64,000 nucleotides of DNA from contig CADACD010000005.1 of the NCBI GenBank assembly GCA_902786365.1, positions 1-64,000 on the forward strand. Reading direction: 5' to 3'. Position numbers and translations under genes: made by a program. Positions within the stretch are counted from its first letter, which is position 1. Each line of letters begins with the position of its first letter. Below are positions 27,602-35,991 of the stretch, in pieces. Under the pieces are notes generated by a model. It was not told the DNA's origin and searched no databases. It saw nothing but the letters and a program-made list of their open reading frames with translations. Source of the stretch: an uncultured Lachnospiraceae bacterium (lineage in GTDB: Bacteria > Bacillota > Clostridia > Lachnospirales > Lachnospiraceae).

Positions 27602-29284
27602 ATGCAAAGCGAATTAAATATAAACAAGGCAAATTATGATATGAAGAACTGGCAGGAATGCGATATAGATACTGTAACTGCGAAGAAAAACAAAACAATG
27701 ATGCAGGCATTCGAATGGTATCTGCCGGAAGACAGAACACATTGGAAAAGGATTGTAAAAATCGCCAAAGATTTCAAAGATGCAGGCATCACAAGCGTGT
27801 GGCTTCCTCCGGCATATAAGGGTGCAAGTGGTGTTCATGATGTAGGCTATGCAGTGTATGATTTGTATGACCTTGGCGAATTTAATCAGAAAAATACAGT
27901 TGCAACAAAATACGGAACAAAAGATGAATATTTAGCAGCAATTCATGAGCTAAAGAAAAACAACATCGAAGTTTTGGCAGATGTTGTTCTCGGACACAGA
28001 ATGGGAGCAGATGAGCAAGAGAGGATTTTCGCCTACGGACAGGATGAATATGACAGAAATCATGAGATAGCAGGAAAAAAGAAGATAACTGTATGGACGA
28101 AATTCACATTCCCGGGAAGAAACGGAAAATATTCGGATTTTAAATGGGATTGGACACATTTTCACGGAACTGATTTTGATGCGAAAAGCCAGGAAAATGG
28201 AATTTACAGATTTATAGGAAAAGAGTGGGACAGCGATGTTGATGGTGAATTTGGAAATTATGACTATCTGATGGGTGTTGACCTTGATATGAGTGATGAT
28301 GAAGTGGTTGATGAACTGAATAAATGGGGAAGATGGTACTTCGAATTTACAGGGGTTGACGGATTTCGAATTGATGCTGTGAAACATATTGATTTTAATT
28401 TCTTTAGAAACTGGCTTAACAAACTACGCCATGATACCGGAAAAGAAATCTTTGCTGTAGGCGAATACTGGAATGCTGAATTGTATATTTTACAGAGATA
28501 TATAGAAAAGACAGAATCTGCACTATCCTTGTTTGATGTGCCGCTTCATTTCAATATGTTTCATGCTTCAAGAAGTAATGGTTACTATGATATGAGATAT
28601 ATTCTCAAAAATACATTATTAAGTTACAGGCCTGATTTGGCAGTCACATTTGTTGATAATCATGACACGCAGCCGGGACAGGCACTTGAATCCTTTGTTC
28701 TTGAATGGTTTAAACCACATGCATATTCGCTTATATTACTTAGGAATGAAGGCTATCCTTGTATATTTTATGGTGATTTTTATGGAATTGAACATGATCA
28801 TATTCCTTCAGTATACGGGCTTAGGACACTCATGAAATTAAGGGAAAATCATGCACATGGAATATTACATGACTATTTTAATCATGACAGCGTTATTGGA
28901 TGGACTATGGAGGGTGTTGATGAGATTAATAATTCGGGGCTTGCAGTCATCATGACCGATGAAAGAGGAGGAGAAAAGAAGATGTATGTCGGCATCCACT
29001 TTGCCGGAAAAATCTTTATAGATGCCCTCAAAAATGCAAAAGAAAAAGTAGTAATTGACAAAGATGGCTATGGAATATTTAGGGTAAATGACGGTTCCGT
29101 ATCCGTATACAGGCCAATGTACGGACAGACAATCGGCAAGAGAAGCAATATGCGATTCGTGGATAAAGCAGAAGTTTCAGCGTACGCAGAAGTTGCAGAC
29201 GGGGTGGCTCCAGAGATTATGATTGAAAGTAATTACAAGCATTTAGATGATGGTGTGGATCAATTATTAGCAAATAATAATTAA
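27602..29284 (+). CDS. Cytoplasmic alpha-amylase, GH13
   Basis: A 560-residue GH13 enzyme similar to intracellular AmyA/cytoplasmic alpha-amylases that hydrolyse alpha-1,4-glucans. It keeps all catalytic motifs: region I DVVLGH (127-132), nucleophile Asp258 in GFRIDAVKH, acid/base Glu288 in AVGEYW, and His354-Asp355 in FVDNHDTQP. No signal peptide is visible, so it should act on internal glycogen or imported maltodextrin. AAAGGAC precedes the ATG. Its intact active site contrasts with the GlgB-like protein at 55408-57942. Confidence 0.93.
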   Translation: MQSELNINKANYDMKNWQECDIDTVTAKKNKTMMQAFEWYLPEDRTHWKRIVKIAKDFKDAGITSVWLPPAYKGASGVHDVGYAVYDLYDLGEFNQKNTVATKYGTKDEYLAAIHELKKNNIEVLADVVLGHRMGADEQERIFAYGQDEYDRNHEIAGKKKITVWTKFTFPGRNGKYSDFKWDWTHFHGTDFDAKSQENGIYRFIGKEWDSDVDGEFGNYDYLMGVDLDMSDDEVVDELNKWGRWYFEFTGVDGFRIDAVKHIDFNFFRNWLNKLRHDTGKEIFAVGEYWNAELYILQRYIEKTESALSLFDVPLHFNMFHASRSNGYYDMRYILKNTLLSYRPDLAVTFVDNHDTQPGQALESFVLEWFKPHAYSLILLRNEGYPCIFYGDFYGIEHDHIPSVYGLRTLMKLRENHAHGILHDYFNHDSVIGWTMEGVDEINNSGLAVIMTDERGGEKKMYVGIHFAGKIFIDALKNAKEKVVIDKDGYGIFRVNDGSVSVYRPMYGQTIGKRSNMRFVDKAEVSAYAEVADGVAPEIMIESNYKHLDDGVDQLLANNN

Positions 29285-29360
29285 AGAAATAACAATAGAA
29301 AAGAATGCCTGCGGACGGCTGGCAATGAAAATAGTATGCATAAAGGTAGTGAGTTGAAAG

Positions 29361-31301
29361 TTGAATGAAAACAATAACTATAACAATATGATTGAAGAAA
29401 ATACAACGGAAAATAATAACAGAAGTGATACTGTCAAAAAAAGAATAAATGAACTACGGATTTTCATGTCTGAAAAGAATATAGATGTGTATTACATACC
29501 GACAGATGATTTTCATGGTTCTGAATTTGTAAGCGAATATTTTAAAGCCAGAGAATATATGTCAGGATTTACAGGTTCAGCCGGAACACTTATTATAACA
29601 AAAGACAGTGCCGGACTGTTTACTGATGGCAGATATTTTCTGCAGGCAGAAAAAGAGCTTGAAAATACGGATATTGTTTTATACAGAATGGGTAATGAAG
29701 GCGTTCCATCTATAGTAGAATTTTTAGATGCAAACATGGAAAATGGCATGGTACTTGCTTTTGATGGAAGATGTGTAACTGCCGGATTTGCAATATCTGT
29801 CAAAAAATATTTTGAAGAAAAAGGAAAAGATATCTCGCTAAAAGGTGATGTGGACCTTGTCTCCTATATATGGAAAGACAGACCGGCGTTACCAGATTCA
29901 AAACCTTATGTGCTAGATGAAAAATATTGTGGTGAATCTCTTTCTGAAAAAATTGACAGAGTACGAAAAGAAATGAAAAACAAAAATGCCAAAAGTTTCA
30001 TCCTCACATCTCTTGATGATATTGCATGGCTTTTAAACATACGGGGTGATGACATTAAATGTAGTCCGCTTGTCTTATCCAATATGCTGATAACTGAAGA
30101 CAAAGCAGTATTTTATTGTGGAAGCGACAAAAAGCCGGATGAAAAAACACAAAATATCTATGATTACCTTCATAGCAATAAAATACAGATAAAAGGGTAT
30201 TTTGAGATATATGATGATATTAAGAAAATTGGAAACACACTTCCTGTCATAGCAGATTTAGATAAAGTGAATTTCAGGTTATACAGTGAAATTTTAAATA
30301 CAGTCAATCAATGTTATGATACTCTGACAGACAAAAAAATAAGAGATGGTTTTATCAGTTATCATTATGCAATTATTGATATTATAAATCCCACCACTAA
30401 TTTCAAGGCAGTCAAAAACAGTATAGAAATTGAAAATGAAAAAAACGCTCATATCAAAGATGCTGTTGCATATGTCAGATTTTTATACTGGTTTAAGAAA
30501 AAATGCGATAAAAAAAGCATAACAGAACAGGATATTGCCAAAAAACTTTTAGAAGAACGAAAAAAGATGGATGGATTCATTAGTGAGAGCTTTGAACCCA
30601 TTGTGGCATATAAGGAACATGGAGCGATTGTTCATTATTCGTTTGATGAATACAGTAATGCACATTTAGATGAAAAATCGTTTGTTTTAATAGATACCGG
30701 AGGACATTATCTTGAAGGAACTACAGATATTACAAGAACATTATCCTGTGGTGAGTTAAGCAGTGAAGAAAAGATAAATTATACTTTAGTATTAAAAGGA
30801 AATCTTGCACTTGGCAGCGCTGTTTTTCTGGAAGGAATAACAGGCGCAGGACTTGATATTCTGGCAAGACGTCCACTATGGGAAAAATCACTTGACTATA
30901 AACATGGAACAGGACATGGTGTCGGATATCTTCTTAACGTACATGAGGGTCCTAACAGTATCAGGTACAGGCTTGGTGAAGGCAAAAATGTGAGTGCTGT
31001 AATGAAACCGGGGATGATTACATCTAATGAACCCGGTCTGTATATTACAGGGAAATATGGCATACGCATTGAGAATATGATTGTATGTAAAGAAAAGCTA
31101 AAAAATGATTTTGGCAGATTTCTCGAATTTGAAACACTGACAATGGTTCCTTATGAGCTTGATGCCATAGAAGAAGAATTGCTTGACTCCACTGAAAAAA
31201 GATTCATAAATGAATATCACAGTAAAGTTTATAAGACATTAAAAAGTTTTCTAAATGAGGAAGAACAAATTTTCTTAAGTGAAATAACAAGAACAATATA
31301 A
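29361..31301 (+). CDS. Xaa-Pro aminopeptidase, M24B family
   Basis: A 646-residue three-domain M24B peptidase. It has an N-terminal creatinase-like domain (RINELRIFMSEKNIDVYYIP to FTDGRYFLQAEKEL, about 28-110), a second similar domain (about 190-330) and the C-terminal pita-bread domain. Dinuclear metal ligands are visible as the Asp pair in LIDTGGHYLEGTTDITRT, the His in HGTGHGVGYLLNVHEG, and Glu in TSNEPGLY and IRIENM. It removes N-terminal residues preceding proline. The start is uncertain: TTG at 29361 or ATG at 29388. No signal peptide, so probably cytosolic. Confidence 0.92.
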   Translation: MNENNNYNNMIEENTTENNNRSDTVKKRINELRIFMSEKNIDVYYIPTDDFHGSEFVSEYFKAREYMSGFTGSAGTLIITKDSAGLFTDGRYFLQAEKELENTDIVLYRMGNEGVPSIVEFLDANMENGMVLAFDGRCVTAGFAISVKKYFEEKGKDISLKGDVDLVSYIWKDRPALPDSKPYVLDEKYCGESLSEKIDRVRKEMKNKNAKSFILTSLDDIAWLLNIRGDDIKCSPLVLSNMLITEDKAVFYCGSDKKPDEKTQNIYDYLHSNKIQIKGYFEIYDDIKKIGNTLPVIADLDKVNFRLYSEILNTVNQCYDTLTDKKIRDGFISYHYAIIDIINPTTNFKAVKNSIEIENEKNAHIKDAVAYVRFLYWFKKKCDKKSITEQDIAKKLLEERKKMDGFISESFEPIVAYKEHGAIVHYSFDEYSNAHLDEKSFVLIDTGGHYLEGTTDITRTLSCGELSSEEKINYTLVLKGNLALGSAVFLEGITGAGLDILARRPLWEKSLDYKHGTGHGVGYLLNVHEGPNSIRYRLGEGKNVSAVMKPGMITSNEPGLYITGKYGIRIENMIVCKEKLKNDFGRFLEFETLTMVPYELDAIEEELLDSTEKRFINEYHSKVYKTLKSFLNEEEQIFLSEITRTI

Positions 31302-31350
31302 AAGCATTTTTGAAAGATAGCTTTTAAAGTGACCATTTTAATGTTTTAAA

Positions 31351-31407
31351 ATAGAAGTTTTAAATTTAAATAGAAGTTTTAAATTTAAATAGAAGTTTTA
31401 AATAAAA
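31351..31407 (+). repeat. Three tandem copies of a 19-bp AT-rich unit
   Basis: ATAGAAGTTTTAAATTTAA occurs exactly at 31351-31369 and 31370-31388 and with end changes at 31389-31407. It lies between the aminopeptidase stop and the next terminator, in non-coding sequence. Confidence 0.8.
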
Positions 31408-31420
31408 GTTTCAAATATAG

Positions 31421-31459
31421 GATGCGTAAGAATTTTTAAGAATTCCTACGCATCATTTT
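31421..31459 (+). terminator. Terminator overlapping the 3' end of the convergent gene
   Basis: GATGCGTAAGAATT pairs with AATTCCTACGCATC (31441-31454), followed by ATTTTT on the plus strand. The stem contains the last codons and stop of the minus-strand gene ending at 31436. Confidence 0.7.
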
Positions 31460-31783
31460 TGATATGCGGATGATATTATCCATTTGGCTAATCTGGTCAG
31501 GCGACATATTTGTTTTTAACGCATTTATGATAAGCTCGGTTTCGCTGTCTGAAAAACTGATGCCTTTTGCGTTTGCTGTAGCAGCAGAATTTAAAAGAAA
31601 CTGCACCATGTTTTGAGATGAAACATTCTGTGACTGCCTGATAATATCCGTCAGTAAATTGATTTTTTCAGGTGCAATTGTGTTAAAGGAACCTCCGGCA
31701 TTCGAAGTAACTGACTGGGAAGCGGACTGAGAATGGTCCTCTCCATTTGAATAATTGTTCTGCATATTTTGATAATAATTCAT
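31436..31783 (-). CDS. Unrecognised Asn/Gln-rich protein (orfA)
   Basis: I do not recognise this 115-residue protein. The N-terminal 35 residues are rich in Asn, Ser and Gln (MNYYQNMQNNYSNGEDHS). The C-terminal 75 residues look helical and folded, from EKINLLTDIIRQSQNVSSQNM to SDSETELIINALKTNMSPDQ. ATG at 31783 was chosen because TGGAGGAT lies just upstream; an ATG at 31798 overlaps that site. It is the last of four minus-strand genes between the aminopeptidase and thl. The final codons lie inside a terminator hairpin. A spore-associated role is only a guess from composition and its neighbour at 33150-33380. Confidence 0.7.
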   Translation of the reverse strand: MNYYQNMQNNYSNGEDHSQSASQSVTSNAGGSFNTIAPEKINLLTDIIRQSQNVSSQNMVQFLLNSAATANAKGISFSDSETELIINALKTNMSPDQISQMDNIIRISKMMRRNS

Positions 31784-31868
31784 TTTATAATCCTCCAAAA
31801 ATGAGATAGTTAGATAATGATTTTATTAATTAATTTTATTGAATTCATAATGACTACACATCTATTCT

Positions 31869-32636
31869 CTAATTTGTGTCCTTGTTGAGATTTTGATTTA
31901 TATTGGGATCAAGAAGAGAATTGAGTGCTTCTATACTTGAATTCATCATATTATCATGTTGCTGTGTGCCTGCGTTCATCATATTATCATTTTGTTGTGT
32001 GCCTGCATTCATCATATTTTCATGTTGCTGGAAATTGGTATTATTATTTACAGATTCGCCATTGAAGCTGTTCTGATGATTTGTGCCTACAGGATTGAGG
32101 GTATGAATCAGTTTTGCGATATCTGATACACTGTTATAATTACTGTTAAAGCCGAAACTGCTGCCCGGATTAGGATTATTATTTAAATTGAAGCCATTAT
32201 TCAGAATCATCTGTGGATTGAATCCTGCGTTTTCAGTTATATTCGGCTGTGGATTCGTGTTCAAACCATTCCCTCCAAGTGACTGTACAAGATTCAGTAG
32301 TGATGAGTTATTTCCACTGATAGAAGAAATTGACTGATAAATGTTATATGCGTTAAAGAAATTCATAAAAGTTGTGATAGTATCAAATTCTTTTTTATCA
32401 AGATAAGGGCGGATTGCATATATAAAATCTGACATATTAAAATTTGAGTTATTACCATTTTCGTTTAATTCACATGCACTAAGTGTAGAGTCGATGGAAT
32501 CACTAAAGTTATTAAACATGTTGTTAAATTCTTCGATTTTTACAAAATAAGACAAATTCCTCTGCATTGGTGCGGGAACAAACGGAAGTGCTGCCTTTAA
32601 TATATTTAAAGTCTTGGTTGAAACAGAATTACTCAT
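31869..32636 (-). CDS. Unrecognised Asn-rich repeat protein (orfB)
   Basis: I do not recognise this 255-residue protein. Residues 1-115 look folded and helical (LKAALPFVPAPMQRNLSYFV, SDFIYAIRPYLDKKEFDTIT). The rest is Asn/Gly/Ser-rich and probably disordered, and includes three copies of an 11-residue unit ending NMMNAGTQQ. ATG 32636 follows GAGGT; the upstream ATG at 32648 overlaps that site. There is no signal peptide or membrane segment. It lies 85 bp upstream of orfA on the same strand and may be co-transcribed with it. Confidence 0.7.
   Translation of the reverse strand: MSNSVSTKTLNILKAALPFVPAPMQRNLSYFVKIEEFNNMFNNFSDSIDSTLSACELNENGNNSNFNMSDFIYAIRPYLDKKEFDTITTFMNFFNAYNIYQSISSISGNNSSLLNLVQSLGGNGLNTNPQPNITENAGFNPQMILNNGFNLNNNPNPGSSFGFNSNYNSVSDIAKLIHTLNPVGTNHQNSFNGESVNNNTNFQQHENMMNAGTQQNDNMMNAGTQQHDNMMNSSIEALNSLLDPNINQNLNKDTN
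31944..32030 (-). repeat. 33-bp coding tandem repeat inside orfB
   Basis: Units at 31944-31976 and 31977-32009 are nearly identical, and a partial third follows at 32010-32030. Each encodes 11 residues of the (D/E)NMMNAGTQQ type. Such in-frame repeats can change copy number by slippage. Confidence 0.75.
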
Positions 32637-32668
32637 CACATACCTCATATATTACACAAAATTGTATA

Positions 32669-32926
32669 TTACAATATATGCATAACAGATGATAAATATG
32701 ATTCGGCAAATTTAAAGCAGACAAGAAGAGTAAATAAATTATCATCATTATCTGCATGAAAATGCACCTCAGAAAAATTCCCTGTTTGCGGAACAAAATC
32801 TTTTGCGGGATTTTCTATGAAATGTTTGGTACTATTCGTGTTCGAATTGATACATTTCATGCATTCCTCATCATATTCATAGATAGAATCTTCTGTTTCG
32901 ATGATTGTCTGTGAATATTGTTTCAT
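32669..32926 (-). CDS. Unrecognised small protein (orfC)
   Basis: An 85-residue protein I cannot assign. It is acidic in the first 30 residues (IIETEDSIYEYDEECMKC) and ends with a hydrophobic-aromatic helix (LFTLLVCFKFAESYLSSVM). I chose ATG 32926 because TGGAGAA lies eight bases upstream. A GTG at 33010 would add 28 residues but has no SD. It lies 32 bp upstream of orfB on the same strand, probably as the first gene of an orfC-orfB-orfA unit. Confidence 0.6.
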   Translation of the reverse strand: MKQYSQTIIETEDSIYEYDEECMKCINSNTNSTKHFIENPAKDFVPQTGNFSEVHFHADNDDNLFTLLVCFKFAESYLSSVMHIL

Positions 32927-32998
32927 AATATAATTCTCCATTCTGCCGGCAGTAACCGACACAGATATGACAGTTTTCCGTAATTTATTGACTAAATA

Positions 32999-33032
32999 GG
33001 GATTTGCCACACTTAAAATAATGACAAATCCC
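32999..33032 (-). promoter_or_regulatory. Hairpin in the leader of orfC
   Basis: GGGATTTG at 32999-33006 pairs with CAAATCCC at 33025-33032. There is no U-tract on either strand, so it looks like a leader structure upstream of the chosen orfC start. Confidence 0.35.
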
Positions 33033-33044
33033 CTGATTATTATC

Positions 33045-33060
33045 TGTCAGATATCTGACA
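33045..33060. promoter_or_regulatory. Perfect 16-bp palindrome, possible operator
   Basis: TGTCAGATATCTGACA is self-complementary across all 16 bases. It lies in the 223-bp gap upstream of orfC, where a repressor or activator site would be expected. Confidence 0.35.
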
Positions 33061-33149
33061 TTTAATTTTTTGTAAAAATTTTGCTTCTGATTCTAACAGG
33101 AAATTTTGCAAAATCCCATTATATATACAGCTGATTCAAAATAAGTTAA

Positions 33150-33380
33150 TTAGCATCCGCATCCTAAGAAGTTGTTGCCGTTATTGTTTCCACAGCAAGA
33201 AAGGATAATCAAAATCCAGATGATGCAGTCGCATCCGTTGTTATTGTTGCTACCGAGAATGCCATTTCCATTGTTATTGCAGCATAAGAGAAGAATAAGA
33301 ATAATGAAAAAGCAGTTACCTCCATTGTTATCGTTGTAGCCTCCATTGCCACCGCAGTTTGTTGCAGCTAAATCACTCAT
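33150..33380 (-). CDS. Small Cys/Gly/Asn-rich protein with two hydrophobic segments
   Basis: A 76-residue protein of a type often named chorion class high-cysteine protein in Lachnospiraceae. It starts MSDLAATNCGGNGG and has two near-identical modules: a hydrophobic stretch flanked by Cys (CFFIILILLLCC and CIIWILIILSCC), each followed by an Asn/Gly tract. Ten of 76 residues are Cys. Function is unknown; such composition suits a cross-linked surface or spore-coat layer. TGGAGGAT precedes the ATG, and a SigK-like promoter lies just upstream, which fits late mother-cell expression. Confidence 0.75.
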   Translation of the reverse strand: MSDLAATNCGGNGGYNDNNGGNCFFIILILLLCCNNNGNGILGSNNNNGCDCIIWILIILSCCGNNNGNNFLGCGC

Positions 33381-33410
33381 GTTAAATCCTCCAAATTTTG
33401 TTTACACTTC

Positions 33411-33436
33411 ATTCTATGTAGTATAGCTTGGTCAGT
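33411..33436 (-). promoter_or_regulatory. SigK-like sporulation promoter candidate
   Basis: On the minus strand an AC at 33436-33435 is followed by 16 bp and CATAGAAT at 33418-33411. This fits the SigK pattern AC, 16-17 bp, CATA-NNN-T. The predicted start is about 25 nt before the ATG of the Cys-rich gene. The consensus is loose, so this is only suggestive. Confidence 0.4.
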
Positions 33437-33480
33437 TTCCTATTTTTTTAAAATTTTTAAAAATAAATTTTTAAATTTGA

Positions 33481-33509
33481 TTGCACTTCATTCAGTATTG
33501 TGATAAAAT
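33481..33509 (+). promoter_or_regulatory. SigA-type promoter of thl
   Basis: TTGCAC at 33481-33486, 17-bp spacer, TAAAAT at 33504-33509, about 80 bp upstream of the thl start. Confidence 0.6.
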
Positions 33510-33587
33510 TAACAAAGCATGTTCAGGGCAAAGAGTATAACTGGACTTGATAAAAATTTAACAATCTTATTTGGAGGTATCACTAAT

Positions 33588-34781
33588 ATGGCAAAGAAAG
33601 TTGTTTTAGCAGGCGCATGCCGTACTGCAATCGGAAAAATGGGTGGTGGATTAAGCACAACACCAGCACCTGTTCTCGGTTCAATTGTTATCAAAGAAGC
33701 ATTAAACAGAGCAGGCGTACCTGCTGATCAGGTTGATCATGTATATATGGGATGTGTTATTCAGGCAGGTCTTGGACAGAACGTGGCACGTCAGGCATCT
33801 ATTAAAGCAGGTTTACCTATCGAGACACCTGCTGTTACAGTTAACGTAGTATGTGGTTCAGGTCTTAACTGTGTCAATATGGCTGCACAGATGATTTTAG
33901 CTGGAGATGCTGATATCGTTGTTGCAGGTGGTATGGAAAACATGTCAATGGCACCATACGCTATGATGCAGGGTCGTTACGGCTACAGAATGAACAATGG
34001 TAAATTGGTTGATACAATGGTAAATGATGCATTATGGGATGCATTCAATGATTATCATATGATGATTACAGCAGAAAATGTTGCAGAGCAGTGGAATCTT
34101 TCAAGAGAAGAGTTAGATGCATTCGCAGCAAAGAGCCAGCAGAAAGCTGAAGCAGCTATTGCAGCAGGCAAGTTTGATGATGAAATCGTTCCTGTTCAGA
34201 CAGGTGTCAATAAGAAGACAAAAGAGCCAATCATCTTTAACAAAGATGAAGGTCCTCGTCCTGGTACAACAGCTGAGTCACTTGCAAACTTAAGATGCTG
34301 TTCAGGTAAAGAAGGCGGTGTTGTCACAGCAGGTAACGCATCAGGTATCAATGATGGTGCAGCAGCAATCGTTGTAATGAGCGAAGAAAAAGCTAAAGAG
34401 CTTGGTGTTACACCAATGGCTACATGGGTAGCAGGAGCACTTGGCGGTGTTGATCCAAAGATTATGGGTGTTGGTCCTGTTGCTTCTACAAAGAAAGTTC
34501 TTGCTAAGACAGGCATGACAATTGATGAATTCGATATCATCGAGGCTAATGAAGCATTTGCTGCACAGTCAGTAGCAGTTCAGAAAGATTTAGGATTCAA
34601 AGACGAACAGCTCAATCCAAACGGTGGTGCTATCGCACTCGGACATCCTGTTGGAGCTTCAGGCTGCCGTATCCTTGTAACACTTCTTCATGAGATGCAG
34701 AAGTCTGACGCAAAGAAAGGTCTTGCAACACTTTGTATCGGTGGCGGTATGGGTTGCTCAACAATCGTTTCAAGAGATTAA
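33588..34781 (+). CDS. thl: Acetyl-CoA acetyltransferase (thiolase)
   Basis: Thl condenses two acetyl-CoA to acetoacetyl-CoA, the first step toward butyryl-CoA. The 397-residue product has the acylated nucleophile Cys89 in [23 protein letters not shown] near 113, the His motif [14 protein letters not shown] near 343 and the C-terminal Cys in [12 protein letters not shown] 33588 follows TTGGAGGT; upstream in-frame codons from 33519 have no SD. It leads the butyrate gene set but is separated from crt by 277 bp with a hairpin, so it may also be expressed alone. Confidence 0.96.
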   Translation: MAKKVVLAGACRTAIGKMGGGLSTTPAPVLGSIVIKEALNRAGVPADQVDHVYMGCVIQAGLGQNVARQASIKAGLPIETPAVTVNVVCGSGLNCVNMAAQMILAGDADIVVAGGMENMSMAPYAMMQGRYGYRMNNGKLVDTMVNDALWDAFNDYHMMITAENVAEQWNLSREELDAFAAKSQQKAEAAIAAGKFDDEIVPVQTGVNKKTKEPIIFNKDEGPRPGTTAESLANLRCCSGKEGGVVTAGNASGINDGAAAIVVMSEEKAKELGVTPMATWVAGALGGVDPKIMGVGPVASTKKVLAKTGMTIDEFDIIEANEAFAAQSVAVQKDLGFKDEQLNPNGGAIALGHPVGASGCRILVTLLHEMQKSDAKKGLATLCIGGGMGCSTIVSRD

Positions 34782-34942
34782 TTTGAATAAGGAAAGCTGC
34801 AATTCCAGCCAGTATTTTTAACCGGATCATTCACATGTTAACAAAGTTAGCGTTTGAAATCAGTATTAGAACATATCAGATATAAGCGTATCTGTGGCTG
34901 ATTTGAAAATAACTAGTGTCTGACACGAATTGCAGTAAAAGG

Positions 34943-34978
34943 ACTACACATATTGAAATATATATGTGTAGTTGTTTT
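34943..34978 (+). terminator. Hairpin between thl and crt
   Basis: ACTACACATAT pairs with ATATGTGTAGT, followed by the imperfect T-tract GTTTTGT. It may be a partial terminator that lowers transcription from thl into crt. The rest of this 277-bp gap shows no gene. Confidence 0.6.
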
Positions 34979-35058
34979 GTAAAGAGTGGATAATTTAAAT
35001 CATTATCTTAATTATTTTTTAAAATGAATATATAACAATCAGAAAGGTAATTTGAGCT

Positions 35059-35850
35059 ATGGAATTTATTACTTATGAAGTAGAAGAAAAGATTGGTATT
35101 ATCACAATCAACCGTCCAAAGGCATTAAATGCATTAAACAGTCAGGTCCTTGAAGAGCTTGATGCGACACTTGACAGTGTGGATTTAGATACTGTAAGAG
35201 CATTAGTGCTTACAGGTGCAGGCGAGAAATCATTTGTTGCCGGTGCTGATATCGGAGAGATGAGCACACTTACCAAGGCAGAAGGAGAAGCATTTGGTAA
35301 AAAAGGAAACGATGTTTTCAGAAAGCTTGAGACATTCCCGATTCCTGTGATTGCAGCTGTGAATGGTTTTGCACTTGGTGGCGGATGCGAGATTTCAATG
35401 AGCTGTGATATCAGAATTTGTTCAGAAAACGCTATCTTTGGACAGCCGGAAGTAGGTCTTGGTATTACACCGGGATTTGGCGGTACACAGAGACTTGCAA
35501 GAATCGTCGGTGTCGGTATGGCGAAACAGATGATTTATACAGCAAGAAATATCAAGGCTGACGAGGCATACAGAATCGGTCTTGTTAATGCAGTATATCC
35601 GTTAGAAGAATTATTACCTGCTGCTAAGAAGTTAGCACAGACAATCGCTATCAATGCCCCTATTGCAGTTCGCAACTGCAAGAAAGCAATCAACGAAGGC
35701 TTAGATGTAAACATGGACGAAGCAATCGTGATTGAGGAAAAACTGTTTGGTGACTGTTTTGAGACAGAAGACCAGAAGGCAGGTATGGGTAACTTCCTTG
35801 AGAAAGATAAAGAAAAGAAGTTAAAGGTAGTTCCATTCCAAAATAAATAA
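35059..35850 (+). CDS. crt: 3-hydroxybutyryl-CoA dehydratase (crotonase)
   Basis: Crt dehydrates 3-hydroxybutyryl-CoA to crotonyl-CoA. The 263-residue enoyl-CoA hydratase-family protein has the oxyanion-hole segment SFVAGADIGEM near residue 57, GFALGGGCEISMSCDIR near 106 and FGQPEVGLGITPGFGGTQRL near 130 with the two family catalytic Glu positions. GAAAGG lies upstream of the ATG. It is followed by hbd, bcd and etfBA. Confidence 0.95.
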   Translation: MEFITYEVEEKIGIITINRPKALNALNSQVLEELDATLDSVDLDTVRALVLTGAGEKSFVAGADIGEMSTLTKAEGEAFGKKGNDVFRKLETFPIPVIAAVNGFALGGGCEISMSCDIRICSENAIFGQPEVGLGITPGFGGTQRLARIVGVGMAKQMIYTARNIKADEAYRIGLVNAVYPLEELLPAAKKLAQTIAINAPIAVRNCKKAINEGLDVNMDEAIVIEEKLFGDCFETEDQKAGMGNFLEKDKEKKLKVVPFQNK

Positions 35851-35991
35851 TAAGTTTATTTCAATTTAGATTATTTTGGGTCCGGTTTTTAATTCTAAAC
35901 AGGTTATATGATTTGTTAATAAAAGTAAAACATCAATTAACATGATATTTCTGCCGGACTCAGAACATATAAAAATATTAGGAGGTACAAC

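Noticed and set aside
31351..31407. CRISPR array
   Set aside because: The 19-bp units are directly adjacent with no spacers and no cas genes nearby; they are a simple tandem repeat.
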